Shown here: in pieces, positions 34,716 through 44,391 of the stretch
How positions within the stretch are numbered: position 1 is the first letter of the stretch
How the letters are laid out: every line of letters starts with the position of its first letter
Assembly: GCA_963782495.1 (NCBI GenBank)
Contig: CAWAJU010000009.1
Coordinates: forward strand, 124,001-188,000
Length of the DNA: 64,000 nucleotides
Direction of reading: 5' to 3'
Source: DASQBT01 sp963782495
GTDB taxonomy: Bacteria > Pseudomonadota > Gammaproteobacteria > Burkholderiales > Thiobacillaceae
Notes under the pieces: generated by a model
What the model saw: only the letters and a program-made list of their open reading frames with translations
What the model was told of the DNA's origin: nothing
Database searches by the model: none
Made by a program: the position numbers and the translations under genes

Positions 34716-35690
34716 TCATTCGCCGGCCGGCTCGCGCGCATTCTTTCCCTCCGTGTCCGGGACCCCTTCCTTGAACACCCGGCTCGCCAGAATGTCCTCC
34801 GGCTCCAGGGTCACCAGGTCTTTCTTGGTAAGCTGCGCACCGGGCCGTGCGAACAGGCGATTGGCCTGACGCAGGCGTGCGCGATCCAGCGCGTTGCGGA
34901 CCGAACGCGCATTGGCGAAGTGCGGCATCTGCATGCGCCGCACGATGTATTCGCGGAAAGCCTGCTCCGCCTCCGGGCTAAAGCGATATTGGGTGTCTTC
35001 GAGCATGATGCCGGCGATCGCCAGCAACTCGTCAGGCTCGTAGTCGGGAAAATCGAGATGATGCGCAATGCGCGATGACATGCCCGGATTGCTCTGGAAG
35101 AAGCGATCCATCTTGTCCTTGTAGCCGGCCAGGATCACCACCAGGTCGTCGCGGTTGTTCTCCATCACCTGCAGCAGGATTTCGATGGACTCGGCACCAT
35201 AGTCGCGTTCGTTTTCCGGCTTGTAAAGATAATAGGCCTCGTCGATGAACAACACCCCGCCCATCGCCTTTTTCAGCACCTCCTTGGTCTTCGGCGCGGT
35301 ATGGCCGATGTACTGGCCGACCAGGTCGTCGCGCGTAACGGCGACCAAATGCCCTTCGCGCACATAGCCCAAACGGTGCAGAATCTCGGCCATGCGCAGC
35401 GCCACCGTGGTCTTGCCGGTGCCCGGATTGCCGGTGAAACACATGTGCAGCGAGGGCGCCCCCGCGGTCAGGCCCAGTTCCTTGCGCACCCGGTCGACCA
35501 GCAGCAGAGCCGCAGTTTCGCGGATGCGGGTCTTGACCGGCTTCAGACCCACCAGTTCCCGGTCGAGCTTGTCGAGCACCTCCTGCACATGCGAATCGCG
35601 CAGCGCGGCAGCGAGATCCACCGGGGTGTCATCGGGCACGGCATACAAGGCCTTCGCCGGGACAGGAGCGTCTTGCGCACTCTCGGTCAT
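34716..35690 (-). CDS. cbbX: CbbX, AAA+ activase of red-type RuBisCO
   Basis: 324 residues. AAA+ motifs are clear: Walker A FTGNPGTGKTTVALRMA, pore-loop region VGQYIGHTAPKTKEVLKKA, Walker B GVLFIDEAYYLYKPENERD and arginine finger near MSSRIAHHLDFPDY. CbbX hexamers pull on the C-terminal tail of red-type CbbL to remove inhibitory sugar phosphates. The start ATG 35690 has GGAG upstream; the frame extends 12 codons further. It follows cbbS by 75 nt. Confidence 0.95.
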   Translation of the reverse strand: MTESAQDAPVPAKALYAVPDDTPVDLAAALRDSHVQEVLDKLDRELVGLKPVKTRIRETAALLLVDRVRKELGLTAGAPSLHMCFTGNPGTGKTTVALRMAEILHRLGYVREGHLVAVTRDDLVGQYIGHTAPKTKEVLKKAMGGVLFIDEAYYLYKPENERDYGAESIEILLQVMENNRDDLVVILAGYKDKMDRFFQSNPGMSSRIAHHLDFPDYEPDELLAIAGIMLEDTQYRFSPEAEQAFREYIVRRMQMPHFANARSVRNALDRARLRQANRLFARPGAQLTKKDLVTLEPEDILASRVFKEGVPDTEGKNAREPAGE

Positions 35691-35765
35691 GCTTGAACTC
35701 CAGATAAACTCAAAATTCAGGTGCAACGGGGGACAATGATCCGTCCCCCGTGCCGAACACTACTG

Positions 35766-36200
35766 TCAGTAGCGTTCGCCTTCCGGCTTGTCGGTGGCGT
35801 AGCTGTGCACCGTGTAATGGACGGACCGGCCAGGCCCTTCCTGGCGCACCAGCCCGAAGCCGGGTTCGACCTTGGGCCGGTTGACGAGGTACGACATCTT
35901 TGGCGATTCCACCCCGCGCGAGCTGTCGAAGGCGGTCACGCGGATATAGTAGTTGGGAAAAGTCTTGCGGCAATTGTTGATCTCCATCAGGATCCCGGCG
36001 GGGTCCTTCAGGTCGAACATGGGCATGCCGAACATCTCCCAATAGGTGTTGCGCGGATGCGGATCGTCGGTGTACTCGACGTTGACCGCCCAGCCGTTCG
36101 ACAGCGCGTACTTGATCTGCAGCGTGATCTGCTCGTCGGTCAGGTCGGGAAGAAACGAGAACTGCCCCTGCGTGACGCGATTGCCTAGATTGGTCATCAT
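35766..36200 (-). CDS. cbbS: RuBisCO small subunit, red type (form IC)
   Basis: 144 residues, longer than green-type small subunits because of a C-terminal extension (RSVHYTVHSYATDKPEGERY) that forms the beta-hairpin filling the central pore in red-type enzymes. Core motifs are QGQFSFLPDLTDEQI, PRNTYWEMFGMPMFDLKDP and EINNCRKTFPNYYIRVTAFD. A good AGGAG lies before the ATG. It follows cbbL by 24 nt, and together they form L8S8 RuBisCO for CO2 fixation. Confidence 0.97.
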   Translation of the reverse strand: MMTNLGNRVTQGQFSFLPDLTDEQITLQIKYALSNGWAVNVEYTDDPHPRNTYWEMFGMPMFDLKDPAGILMEINNCRKTFPNYYIRVTAFDSSRGVESPKMSYLVNRPKVEPGFGLVRQEGPGRSVHYTVHSYATDKPEGERY

Positions 36201-36224
36201 GATTTATATCTCCTAGCTTATCTG

Positions 36225-37712
36225 TTAAACGCTGCCGGTCGCGGTGGGCACGAAGTCCGCGGTGTCGGTCGACTCGTAGTTGAAGCTGATGTCCTTCCAA
36301 GTATCCAACGCAGCCTTGAGCGGGCTGCACCACTTGGCCGCCGCTTCCAGGATCTGCGGGCCTTCCTTCATGTAGTCGCGGCCTTCGTTGCGCGCCTGGA
36401 CCATGGCTTCCAGCGCGACCCGGTTTGCCACTGCGCCGGCCTGGATGCCCATGGGGTGTCCGATGGTACCGCCGCCAAACTGCAGGATCACGTCTTCGCC
36501 CAGGTAGTGCAGCAGCTGGTGCATCTGTCCGGCATGGATGCCGCCGGAAGCGACTGGCATCACCTTGTTGAGCGACGCCCAGTCCTGCTCGAAGAACAGG
36601 CCGTTCTCGAGGCTCATCGGCGTGTGGGTCTGAAGCAGCGTGTCGTAGAAGCCCTTGATCATGAGCGGATCGCCTTCCAGCTTGCCGACCACGGTGCCCG
36701 CATGAATGTGGTCCACGCCCGCCATGCGCATCCATTTGCAGATGACGCGGAAGTTCATGCCGTGGTTCTTCTGCCGCGAATAGGTGCTGTTGCCGGCGCG
36801 GTGCAGGTGCAGGATCATGTCGTTCTTGCGGCACCATTTGGCCATGCTCTGGATTGCGGTGTAACCGATCACGAGGTCGATCATCACGATGACCGAACCC
36901 AGCGACTTGGCGAACTCGGCGCGCTCATACATGTCTTCCATGGTGCCGGCGGTGACGTTCAGGTAATGGCCTTTCACCTCGCCGGTGGCCGCACTCGCCT
37001 TGTTCACCGCCTCCATGCAGTACAGGAAACGGTCGCGCCAGTGCATGAACGGTTGCGAATTGATGTTCTCGTCGTCCTTGACGAAGTCCAGTCCGCCCTT
37101 GAGCGCTTCGTACACCACGCGTCCGTAGTTGCGGCCCGAGAGACCCAGCTTGGGCTTGGTGGTGGCGCCGAGCAGCGGGCGGCCGAACTTGTCCAGACGC
37201 TCGCGCTCGACCACGACGCCGGTTGCCGGGCCCTGGAAGGTCTTCAGATAGGCGACCGGAATGCGCATGTCTTCCAGGCGCAGGGCTTTCACCGCCTTGA
37301 AGCCGAACACGTTGCCGATGATCGACGCCGTCAGGTTGGCGATGGAGCCGGGCTCGAACAGGTCGAGGTCGTAGGCAATATAGGCGAAATACTGCGCCTC
37401 GGTTTTGGTGCCGGGCCCGGTATTGGGCACCAGGTCGACACGATAGGCCTTGGCGCGATAGAGTTCGCAGGCCGTCAGGCGGTCGGTCCAGACCACGGTC
37501 CAGGTAGCGGTGGACGATTCCCCTGCCACCGCCGCTGCAGCCTCGTCCGCGTCCACGCCCGGCTGGGGCGTGATGCGGAACAGCGCGATCACGTCGGTGT
37601 CCTTGGGCTTGTAGTCGGGCTCCCAATAGCCCATTTTCTTGTACGGAATGACGCCTGACTTGTAACGTTCCTTGGCGTCCTGGATGGTGCCGCCGGCAGC
37701 TTGGCCACTCAT
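36225..37712 (-). CDS. cbbL: RuBisCO large subunit, red type (form IC)
   Basis: 495 residues. Catalytic sites are intact: TTKPKLGLSGRNYGR (catalytic Lys), GGLDFVKDDENINSQPFMHW with the carbamylated Lys, the HLHRAGNSTYSR stretch, loop 6 GTVVGKLEGDP and the phosphate site FGGGTIGHP. The N-terminal DAKERYKSGVIPYKKMGYWE and the length mark the red form IC branch. AGGAGG lies upstream of the ATG. It is transcribed away from cbbR, whose product should activate it. Confidence 0.98.
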   Translation of the reverse strand: MSGQAAGGTIQDAKERYKSGVIPYKKMGYWEPDYKPKDTDVIALFRITPQPGVDADEAAAAVAGESSTATWTVVWTDRLTACELYRAKAYRVDLVPNTGPGTKTEAQYFAYIAYDLDLFEPGSIANLTASIIGNVFGFKAVKALRLEDMRIPVAYLKTFQGPATGVVVERERLDKFGRPLLGATTKPKLGLSGRNYGRVVYEALKGGLDFVKDDENINSQPFMHWRDRFLYCMEAVNKASAATGEVKGHYLNVTAGTMEDMYERAEFAKSLGSVIVMIDLVIGYTAIQSMAKWCRKNDMILHLHRAGNSTYSRQKNHGMNFRVICKWMRMAGVDHIHAGTVVGKLEGDPLMIKGFYDTLLQTHTPMSLENGLFFEQDWASLNKVMPVASGGIHAGQMHQLLHYLGEDVILQFGGGTIGHPMGIQAGAVANRVALEAMVQARNEGRDYMKEGPQILEAAAKWCSPLKAALDTWKDISFNYESTDTADFVPTATGSV

Positions 37713-37818
37713 GGTTCATGCCTCCTAGGTTGATTGGATAATTCCATTCCCGGTCATTGCGGAATGTGGATGTAACTTTAGCTGGATCAACCATAAATGA
37801 AAGTCAATTTTTTCGATC

Positions 37819-37848
37819 ATTATGATAGAGTATCGTCTATGTCATAAT
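37819..37848. promoter_or_regulatory. Candidate CbbR operator in the cbbL-cbbR gap
   Basis: ATTATGA (37819-37825) and TCATAAT (37842-37848) form an inverted repeat in the AT-rich 152-nt gap between divergent cbbL and cbbR, where LysR-type regulators normally bind. Extra T-N11-A-like half sites lie just upstream of it. Confidence 0.5.
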
Positions 37849-37864
37849 TTCCCGACGCGCAGTT

Positions 37865-38824
37865 ATGCGGCACACCACCTTTCGCCAATTCGAGGTTTTC
37901 GAAGCCATCGCGCGCCTGGGCAGTTTCACGCGCGCGGCCGAGGAATTGCACCTGACCCAGCCCACGGTCTCGATGCAGATCAAGAAGCTCACCGACGCGG
38001 TGGGCCTGCCGCTGTTCGAGCAATTGGGCAAGCGCATCCACCTGACCGACGCCGGGCACGCGCTGTTCGCCACCTGCCGTGAAATCTCGGAGCAACTGTC
38101 GCGCTTTGAAATGACCGTCTCGGACATGAAGGGATTGAAGAAAGGCCGGTTGCGGCTGGCAGTCGTGTCGACCGCCAAATACTTTGCTCCACGCCTGCTT
38201 GGCCAATTCTGCCAACAATACCCCGGTATCGAGGTCGCCCTGAAGGTGACCAACCGCCAACGCGTTCTGGAGCGCTTGCTGGACAATCAGGATGATCTGT
38301 ACATCACCGGACAGCCGCCGGAAGAGTTGGATGTTGAATGCCTGCCCTTCCTGGAGAATCCTCTGGTGGTGCTCGCTCCGATCGATCACCCCCTCGCAGG
38401 CAAGAAGCGGATTCCGCTCAAACGGCTGGCCGAAGAACCCTTCTTGATGCGCGAAGCGGGCTCCGGCACGCGCCAGGCAATCGAGCGGCTACTTCAGCAA
38501 CACGGCCTCAAGGCCAATATCAGAATGGAGCTCGGCAGCAACGAGGCGATCAAGCAGACCATCGCCGCAGGCCTCGGCGTCTCGGTGCTCTCGCGCCACA
38601 CCCTCGCGCTGGATGCCGCCACGAGCCAGATCGCGATTCTCGACGTCGTACATTTCCCGATCAAGCGCCACTGGTATGTCTTATGGCCCAAGGGGAAACA
38701 GCTGTCGGTCGTGGCACGCACCTTCCTTGGCCATTTGCAGAACGCCGGAAATGCGATTGCTACGGTTTCAGGGGAAGCGGTCGCACCCCGGTCATTGCCC
38801 AGAAGATCCGCCGCCCGCCGCTGA
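37865..38824 (+). CDS. cbbR: CbbR, LysR-type regulator of the Calvin cycle genes
   Basis: 319 residues. The LysR HTH is RHTTFRQFEVFEAIARLGSF, then TRAAEELHLTQPTVSMQIKK; the effector domain follows with VVSTAKYFAPRLLGQFCQQY. Homologues sense NADPH, ATP or Calvin-cycle intermediates and switch on cbb operons. Its divergent position from cbbL, with a dyad between, identifies it. It ends 15 nt before the convergent sixA gene. Confidence 0.93.
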   Translation: MRHTTFRQFEVFEAIARLGSFTRAAEELHLTQPTVSMQIKKLTDAVGLPLFEQLGKRIHLTDAGHALFATCREISEQLSRFEMTVSDMKGLKKGRLRLAVVSTAKYFAPRLLGQFCQQYPGIEVALKVTNRQRVLERLLDNQDDLYITGQPPEELDVECLPFLENPLVVLAPIDHPLAGKKRIPLKRLAEEPFLMREAGSGTRQAIERLLQQHGLKANIRMELGSNEAIKQTIAAGLGVSVLSRHTLALDAATSQIAILDVVHFPIKRHWYVLWPKGKQLSVVARTFLGHLQNAGNAIATVSGEAVAPRSLPRRSAARR

Positions 38825-38839
38825 TCCCTGATCCCTGAC

Positions 38840-39289
38840 CTACACCAGATCCGGGCCGATCACGGCACGCAGCACGATCTCCTGTTCGCGATTGCGCCGG
38901 CGGGCTTCGAACCACATCAGTCCGCCCTTGCGCAGGCTCAGTCCTTCGGATGCGCCCAGCAGCTTCGCCGCCACCTCGCCCAGGGTAGGCTGATGCCCGA
39001 CAACCAGCACCCATTCCGGCCCATCGGGCCAGCCCGCCGCTTCCAGCACGGCATCGGCATCGGCCCCCGGCGCGATTTCGTTTCTGGTCTCCATCTCCCG
39101 CCCCAGGGCCCGGGCCGTTTCCTGGCAGCGTGTCGCAGGACTGACCAGGACCAATGCCTCATTGGGCAGGCAAGCGGTGAGCCAGGCCGCCACCCGTTGG
39201 GATTGCTTCTTTCCACGCACAGTCAGGCGCCGTGCCATATCGTCGCCCCCATCCTCAGCTTCGGCATGTCGCCACAACAACAAATGCAT
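38840..39289 (-). CDS. sixA: Phosphohistidine phosphatase SixA
   Basis: 149 residues of the histidine phosphatase (RHG) superfamily: LLLWRHAEAEDGG with the nucleophilic His, SPATRCQETA with a phosphate-binding Arg, and the second catalytic His in VVGHQPTLGEVA. SixA removes phosphate from phosphohistidine, for example on Hpt domains or the nitrogen PTS. Neighbours of polyphosphate metabolism (CHAD, ppk1) are commonly seen with sixA in betaproteobacteria. Confidence 0.92.
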   Translation of the reverse strand: MHLLLWRHAEAEDGGDDMARRLTVRGKKQSQRVAAWLTACLPNEALVLVSPATRCQETARALGREMETRNEIAPGADADAVLEAAGWPDGPEWVLVVGHQPTLGEVAAKLLGASEGLSLRKGGLMWFEARRRNREQEIVLRAVIGPDLV

Positions 39290-39446
39290 CGTTTCTCCTC
39301 TTCAGAAAAATGTAGCGTGCAACGGACGGCACCCTATGCAGCTTCGATTACGGTTCAATTACAGAACTGCCTCCATCCTGGAGACGCATGCCAATCGTGC
39401 GCGACAGTCCAGGACGATAAGCCTTGCGCAAATCCAGCGACACTTG

Positions 39447-40943
39447 CTACCAAAATCGTTTGGTCACGGAGAGCGTTCTCAGACGCCCGGCCAGGCGGCG
39501 TTCAGATTCCGCTCCAATCGCTGCCAGCCAGCCGTGGACTGCCGCCTCCGCCAGGGCAAAGCTGGTTGACCTGTCATCTATGCCCCGAATCAGACGGTGC
39601 GCCACTGCCTGGTCATTCATGTGGCCCAGGGCATCCTGCAAGTCCGCCAGCGTCTTGCCCATGCTCGCAACCGGGCCGCGCGGATACAGGCTGGCAAAAC
39701 AGTCGAGCACATAGCGCAGGCGCTTGACGCTGATGCGCAAATGGTGCCGCTCCTCGACGCTCATGTTCGGATTTTTCGCCAGCGTGATGACCTGCCGGTG
39801 GCGCTTTTTCAACTGGCGGGCGGCAAAGCCCCGCAACTGGGTCGTCCCCAGTTCGGCGACGAAATGCCTGGCGGGCATCGACAGTCGCCGCGCCAGGCCC
39901 AGCAGTACCCGGCCGCAGGCAGGCGACTGCAGATAATGCGCGAGATGTTCGTGGGCGTGGCCGCGTGCCTGCGCCGCCAGCTCGGCCAAATGCTGGAGCA
40001 GCGGCCGGTTTGGTACGGCGGCGAAAATGGGCGGCAGCGTTTCCATGCAGAACACGTCCCAGTCGCGCGCCGGTCCAAGCGCAGCATTGAGTTTCTTGAG
40101 TTCTGCCAGCAAGGTCTGCGGCAGAGGCAGACCGTGTTTGAACAAGGCGTAGGCCGAGCGGAACCGGCGCAGGGCGACCCGTGCCTGGTGCAGGTATTCC
40201 GCGTCCTGATCCGCGGCGATGCCCGGCAGGTTGGCGACGAACTGGTGCAGCAACTGAATGGCAATCACCCGCCACGCCTCGGCTGGCGGCATGGCGGAAT
40301 CCAGCTCGGGCATCCTCGCCTTGACCGGGGCGGCGGCGATGTCCTTGGCAAGGCGCGCGCCGCGCTCGGCCTTGCTGCGATCAGACGGCCACAGCGGCAC
40401 ACTCCCCGCCAACTCGATCGCCAGCGCAAACAACGCATCCGGGCGGCCGCTCTTGAGTTCGAGCTCCAGCTCATGGATCGATTCGGCCCTGATACCGGCG
40501 CGAATCTCGCCTTCATCCAGCGCCACCTCGATCTCGCTGCCCCAGATGCCGGTCAGGTGCCATAAGCGCCGGGTGAACCGGGTTTCATAAACCGGCGCGA
40601 GTTTGCTGCGCAAGGCCTCCGGGATATGCGCCGCCGCCTCGGTGGAAAAGCGTTCCAGTTCGATGCCGGGCCCGAACACCGGCACTTCCAGTTCGATGCG
40701 CGCGCTCAGACCCCCACTGGAATTCGCCTCGCTCTTGACGGTCTGTATCCAGCGCCGTCCCACACGCCTGACGCGCAGCGCCACGCCAAGCTTGGCCAAG
40801 TCAAATTCCGGTGTATCGAAATACACCGTGTGCAGCCGCTGATGCCTGGGCAGCGTTCCGCCCAGCCTGGGGTGGCTCAATAGCGCAGCGGTGCCGGCCG
40901 GCAACAGCAGCTTGAGTTCGATCTCACGACCCGGGTCAGTCAT
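39447..40943 (-). CDS. CYTH-CHAD domain protein (inorganic triphosphatase-type)
   Basis: 498 residues. The N-terminal CYTH domain (about 1-200) starts with the signature EIELKLLL (ExExK) and has a tunnel pattern of alternating charged residues. The C-terminal CHAD domain (about 215-498) is helical with conserved His/Arg/Lys (EYLHQARVALRRFRSAYALF, HHLRISVKRLRYVLDCFA) and binds polyphosphate. The E. coli relative YgiF hydrolyses triphosphate. It is divergent from ppk1, with a 77-nt shared promoter region, consistent with a role in polyphosphate handling. Confidence 0.93.
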   Translation of the reverse strand: MTDPGREIELKLLLPAGTAALLSHPRLGGTLPRHQRLHTVYFDTPEFDLAKLGVALRVRRVGRRWIQTVKSEANSSGGLSARIELEVPVFGPGIELERFSTEAAAHIPEALRSKLAPVYETRFTRRLWHLTGIWGSEIEVALDEGEIRAGIRAESIHELELELKSGRPDALFALAIELAGSVPLWPSDRSKAERGARLAKDIAAAPVKARMPELDSAMPPAEAWRVIAIQLLHQFVANLPGIAADQDAEYLHQARVALRRFRSAYALFKHGLPLPQTLLAELKKLNAALGPARDWDVFCMETLPPIFAAVPNRPLLQHLAELAAQARGHAHEHLAHYLQSPACGRVLLGLARRLSMPARHFVAELGTTQLRGFAARQLKKRHRQVITLAKNPNMSVEERHHLRISVKRLRYVLDCFASLYPRGPVASMGKTLADLQDALGHMNDQAVAHRLIRGIDDRSTSFALAEAAVHGWLAAIGAESERRLAGRLRTLSVTKRFW

Positions 40944-41020
40944 CTTGGCGCGATAGATGGGGAATGCTTAAGTTTGTTAGCATCTGTTCAAAGCCATTCC
41001 ATTAGATACCAACTCTCCCC

Positions 41021-43084
41021 ATGAAACCACCTCAGCCCGAGCAGCTCCTCAACCGGGAACTGGGCATACTTGCGTTCCAGCGCCGGGTATTGGCCCAGGC
41101 CGAAGATCCGGCCACGCCCTTGCTCGAACGGCTGCGTTATCTCTGTATCGTAAGCAGCAATCTGGACGAGTTCTTTGAGGTTCGGGTCGCCGGTCTCAAG
41201 GAACAGATCAATGCCGATGTCGTCACCCTGTCCCCGGACGGGCTGAGTCCGCGCCAGGTGTTTCGCGAGGTCGACCGGCAGGCGCATGAGCTGGTCGATC
41301 GTCAGTATGACCTGCTCAACCAGAACGTGTTGCCCGCGCTGGCGGAAGCCGGCATCCGCTTCATCCGCCGCACCCACTGGAACGAGGCGCAGGCCGCCTG
41401 GATCAAGGATTATTTCTTCCGCGAATTGATGCCGGTGCTGACTCCGCTGGGCTTGGACCCCGCCCACCCCTTTCCGCGCGTGCTGAACAAGAGCCTCAAT
41501 TTCATCGTCGAGCTGACCGGCAAGGACGCCTTCGGCCGCAGCACCGGGGTGGCCGTGGTGCAGGCGCCGCGCGCCCTGCCGCGGGTCATCCACATGCCGG
41601 CCGAAATTGCCGGCTGCGAATATGGCTTCGTGTTTTTGTCTTCCATCCTGCACGCCCACGTCGGCGAACTGTTCACCGGCATGAGCGTGCAGGGCTGCTA
41701 TCAGTTCCGCGTGACGCGCAACTCCGACCTGTTCGTCGACGAGGAGGAAACCAAGAATTTGCGCCAGGCCCTGCAGGGCGAATTGCCGCAGCGCAACTAC
41801 GGCGCCGCAGTGCGGCTGGAGGTGGCGGACAACTGTTCCGACTCGATGGCGCGCTTTCTGCTGGAACAGTTCGGTCTGGCACCGGAGGACCTTTACCAGG
41901 AGCGTGGCCCGGTCAACCTGGTGCGGCTGATGCAGGTGCCTGACTGGGTCGACCGACCCGATCTGAAATTCACGCCGTTCACGCCGCAGTTTCCCGCCCG
42001 GCTGACCAAGGTGGACAGCATCTTCGACGTGATCCGCCGCGGCGACATTCTCCTTCACCACCCGTTCGAATCCTTCCAGCCGGTCATCGATTTCATCGAG
42101 CAGGCCTGCCGCGATCCGCAGGTGGTCGCGATCCGGCAGACCGTGTATCGCACCGGCGCCGACTCCCAGCTGATGAATGCGCTGATGGTCGCGGCCAGCC
42201 AAGGCAAGGAAGTCACCGTGGTGGTGGAATTGATGGCGCGCTTCGACGAAGAAGCCAACATCAACTGGGCGTCGCGCCTCGAAGAAGCCGGCGCCCATGT
42301 GGTGTATGGCGTGGTGGGGCACAAGACCCACGCCAAGATGGCGCTGGTGGTGCGGCGCGAGGAAGGCCAGTTGAGGCGCTATGCCCACCTCGGCACGGGC
42401 AACTATAACGCCCGCACCGCAAAGCTCTACACCGACTTCGGCCTGCTCACCTGCAACGAGGCCGTCACCACCGACGTGCATCATGTCTTCGTCCAGCTCA
42501 CCGGCCTGGGCCAGGCCGGCAAGCTCAAGCAACTGTGGCAGTCGCCCTTCACCCTGCACAGTGAAATTCTCGCCGCCATCGAACAGGAGACCGCCTTCGC
42601 CCAGGCCGGCGAACCGGCCGCCATCATCGCCAAGATGAACGCGCTGCTGGAACCGCGCGTGATCGCCGCCCTCTATGCCGCCTCCCAGGCGGGGGTGAAG
42701 ATCGACCTCATCGTGCGCGGCGTGTGCGCGCTGAAACCCGGCGTGCCGGGCCTGTCGGACAACATCCGGGTGCGCTCCATCATCGGGAGGTTTCTCGAAC
42801 ACAGCCGGGTGTTCTACTTCCGCCGCGGCGGCGAGGACTGGATCTATCTGTCCAGCGCCGACTGGATGGACCGCAATTTCTTCCGCCGCATCGAGACCTG
42901 TTTTCCGGTGCTGGAACCCAAGCTCAAAAAACGCGTGATCCAGGAAGGCCTGCGGCCCTACCTCAGGGACAACCAGCAGGCCTGGGAAATGGACGCGGAT
43001 GGGCGGTACCGCCACAAGGCCGGCCGGCGCGGGAAGGCGTTTTCGGCGCAGCAGCATTTGCTGGATTTGTATGGGCAGAAGTAG
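41021..43084 (+). CDS. ppk1: Polyphosphate kinase 1
   Basis: 687 residues, the standard length. LNRELGILAFQRRVLAQAED opens the N domain; the phosphorylated His lies in VVGHKTHAKMALVV, followed by YAHLGTGNYNARTAKLYTDF; the C2 domain has FRRGGEDWIYLSSADWMDRN. It polymerises ATP gamma-phosphates to polyphosphate, reversibly, at the membrane. With the CYTH-CHAD gene next door and ppx at 48.3 kb, the polyphosphate cycle is complete. Confidence 0.97.
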   Translation: MKPPQPEQLLNRELGILAFQRRVLAQAEDPATPLLERLRYLCIVSSNLDEFFEVRVAGLKEQINADVVTLSPDGLSPRQVFREVDRQAHELVDRQYDLLNQNVLPALAEAGIRFIRRTHWNEAQAAWIKDYFFRELMPVLTPLGLDPAHPFPRVLNKSLNFIVELTGKDAFGRSTGVAVVQAPRALPRVIHMPAEIAGCEYGFVFLSSILHAHVGELFTGMSVQGCYQFRVTRNSDLFVDEEETKNLRQALQGELPQRNYGAAVRLEVADNCSDSMARFLLEQFGLAPEDLYQERGPVNLVRLMQVPDWVDRPDLKFTPFTPQFPARLTKVDSIFDVIRRGDILLHHPFESFQPVIDFIEQACRDPQVVAIRQTVYRTGADSQLMNALMVAASQGKEVTVVVELMARFDEEANINWASRLEEAGAHVVYGVVGHKTHAKMALVVRREEGQLRRYAHLGTGNYNARTAKLYTDFGLLTCNEAVTTDVHHVFVQLTGLGQAGKLKQLWQSPFTLHSEILAAIEQETAFAQAGEPAAIIAKMNALLEPRVIAALYAASQAGVKIDLIVRGVCALKPGVPGLSDNIRVRSIIGRFLEHSRVFYFRRGGEDWIYLSSADWMDRNFFRRIETCFPVLEPKLKKRVIQEGLRPYLRDNQQAWEMDADGRYRHKAGRRGKAFSAQQHLLDLYGQK

Positions 43085-43294
43085 CGCCGGCCGCGCTGAT
43101 TAGAGTTGCCCGCTAAGCTCTCGCCCGCTTCCGAGGGAGAGAGCACTGCAGCCCATATCCTTGACCACCTACGCCTCATGCCTCATTCCAGACGGGGTAG
43201 GGAAGCGCAGGGGGCCGTGGGACCCGTTACGAGTGGAGGCGTGTTGGCGTAAACTTTCTGAGGCTGATCCGACTAAGGGATGATCGAAAGTGGG

Positions 43295-43318
43295 TGTGAT
43301 AGTGAAAGACCTGGCCCC
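43295..43318. repeat. Left copy of an inverted repeat around 43.3-45.3 kb
   Basis: GTGATAGTGAAAGACCTGGC at its core is, in reverse complement, 21/23 identical to 45303-45325. It lies in the gene-poor stretch 43085-43365, which otherwise shows no gene. Confidence 0.6.
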
Positions 43319-43365
43319 GTCTTGTGACGCCGTCCCTTTAATTCCGCAGTATTCCAACCATTAAG

Positions 43366-44391
43366 ATGGAACTTCCCATGCTTTGGAAAATGATTTTGAC
43401 CGGCCTCGCTATATTCGTATTTGTCTTGCTCGGTCCTTTCATGTTTTCAGGCAACAGCGCAGCCCAAGCCTTGTATGGAACCCTCATAACTGCCGTTTCT
43501 ACGACTATCGGCATATTTGCTAGTTGGCACTTTTCGAAGAATGCCGACAAGGATACTAAGAACGCTGAAAAGGAGAGGCTGACCCGCTATGGATTGCTTG
43601 CGTGGCGCAACGTTGATGCTCTGTCAGTCAAGGTAAGACAGCAAATTCAACGAAGCTCTGCTGGTAGAGAAACGTTGGAATCTTGGCTGCTAGACATTGA
43701 TGGTGCCAAGTTGGATGGCAGGACTTGCTTCGCGAAGTGTTTGAGTTGCAAAGGCGGCTAGATCTTGAAAGGGAGGAGATCGCCAGTGCATACAAATTAG
43801 AGATTGACGCCGCAAAAGATGAGAAAGCAAGGGAAGTACTGCAAGCCGAATTTGAACTCAAGTTGGCTCGTATTGAAAAGCAATTGCCGTTAACCTCCGC
43901 GGGAGAGCCAGGTTGGTCTAGAGTGGCTGGTCGCGATGCGTTGACAGGTCTGCCGGACAGGGTTGCGTTAGCCGGTCGCGAGTCCGATCTCTCCAGCAGA
44001 AATATTGCTTATGTCGTCGCTCTTCTCGATTTGGATAATTTCAAATCAATCAACGATAGTCTCGGCCATGGAAAGGGCGATGAATTGCTTGTCGAGATCG
44101 CCGACGCGATAAGGAAGCTCTTGCCATCTGCAGATATCGTCGCGCTCGGGCGGCGACGAATTCATTGCAATCTTTCGGGATACGTCTCCAGATGCGGTGG
44201 TTACGATTTTGGAAGAGTTCGTCGCAGCATTGCCGGCAAACATGCAGGCGGCAGGGCTCCCCACGGTAACCGTCAGTTGCGGAGTCAGTAGGGATGATTT
44301 GAAGGCATTCCACTCAAAGATTGCAGACGCGGACACAGCAATGTATCGCGCCAAGCGGGATGGTCGTGCACTCGTTAGGCTGGCTGAGTGA
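43366..44391 (+). pseudogene. Diguanylate cyclase (GGDEF), two frameshifts
   Basis: Three frames in succession give one protein. It has two N-terminal membrane helices (ILTGLAIFVFVLLGPFMFSG; LITAVSTTIGIFASWHF), a charged coiled coil (QRRLDLEREEIASAYKLEID) and a GGDEF domain (GRDALTGLPDRVAL; LLDLDNFKSINDSLGHGKGD; RSGGDEFIAIFRD; DTAMYRAKRDGRALVRL). The first break is near 43723-43730 (one base missing before LLREVFELQ), the second near 44140-44150 (one base extra before RSGGDEF). Two breaks in one kilobase, in a part where other genes are intact, argue for real decay. Active-site residues are otherwise kept. Confidence 0.78.

Noticed and set aside
36456..37658. 400-codon open frame antisense to cbbL
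   Set aside because: Shadow of cbbL, low-complexity His/Val/Ala-rich translation without domains.
40988..43057. 689-codon open frame antisense to ppk1
   Set aside because: A mirror frame produced by GC-rich codon bias; ppk1 on the plus strand has all catalytic motifs.
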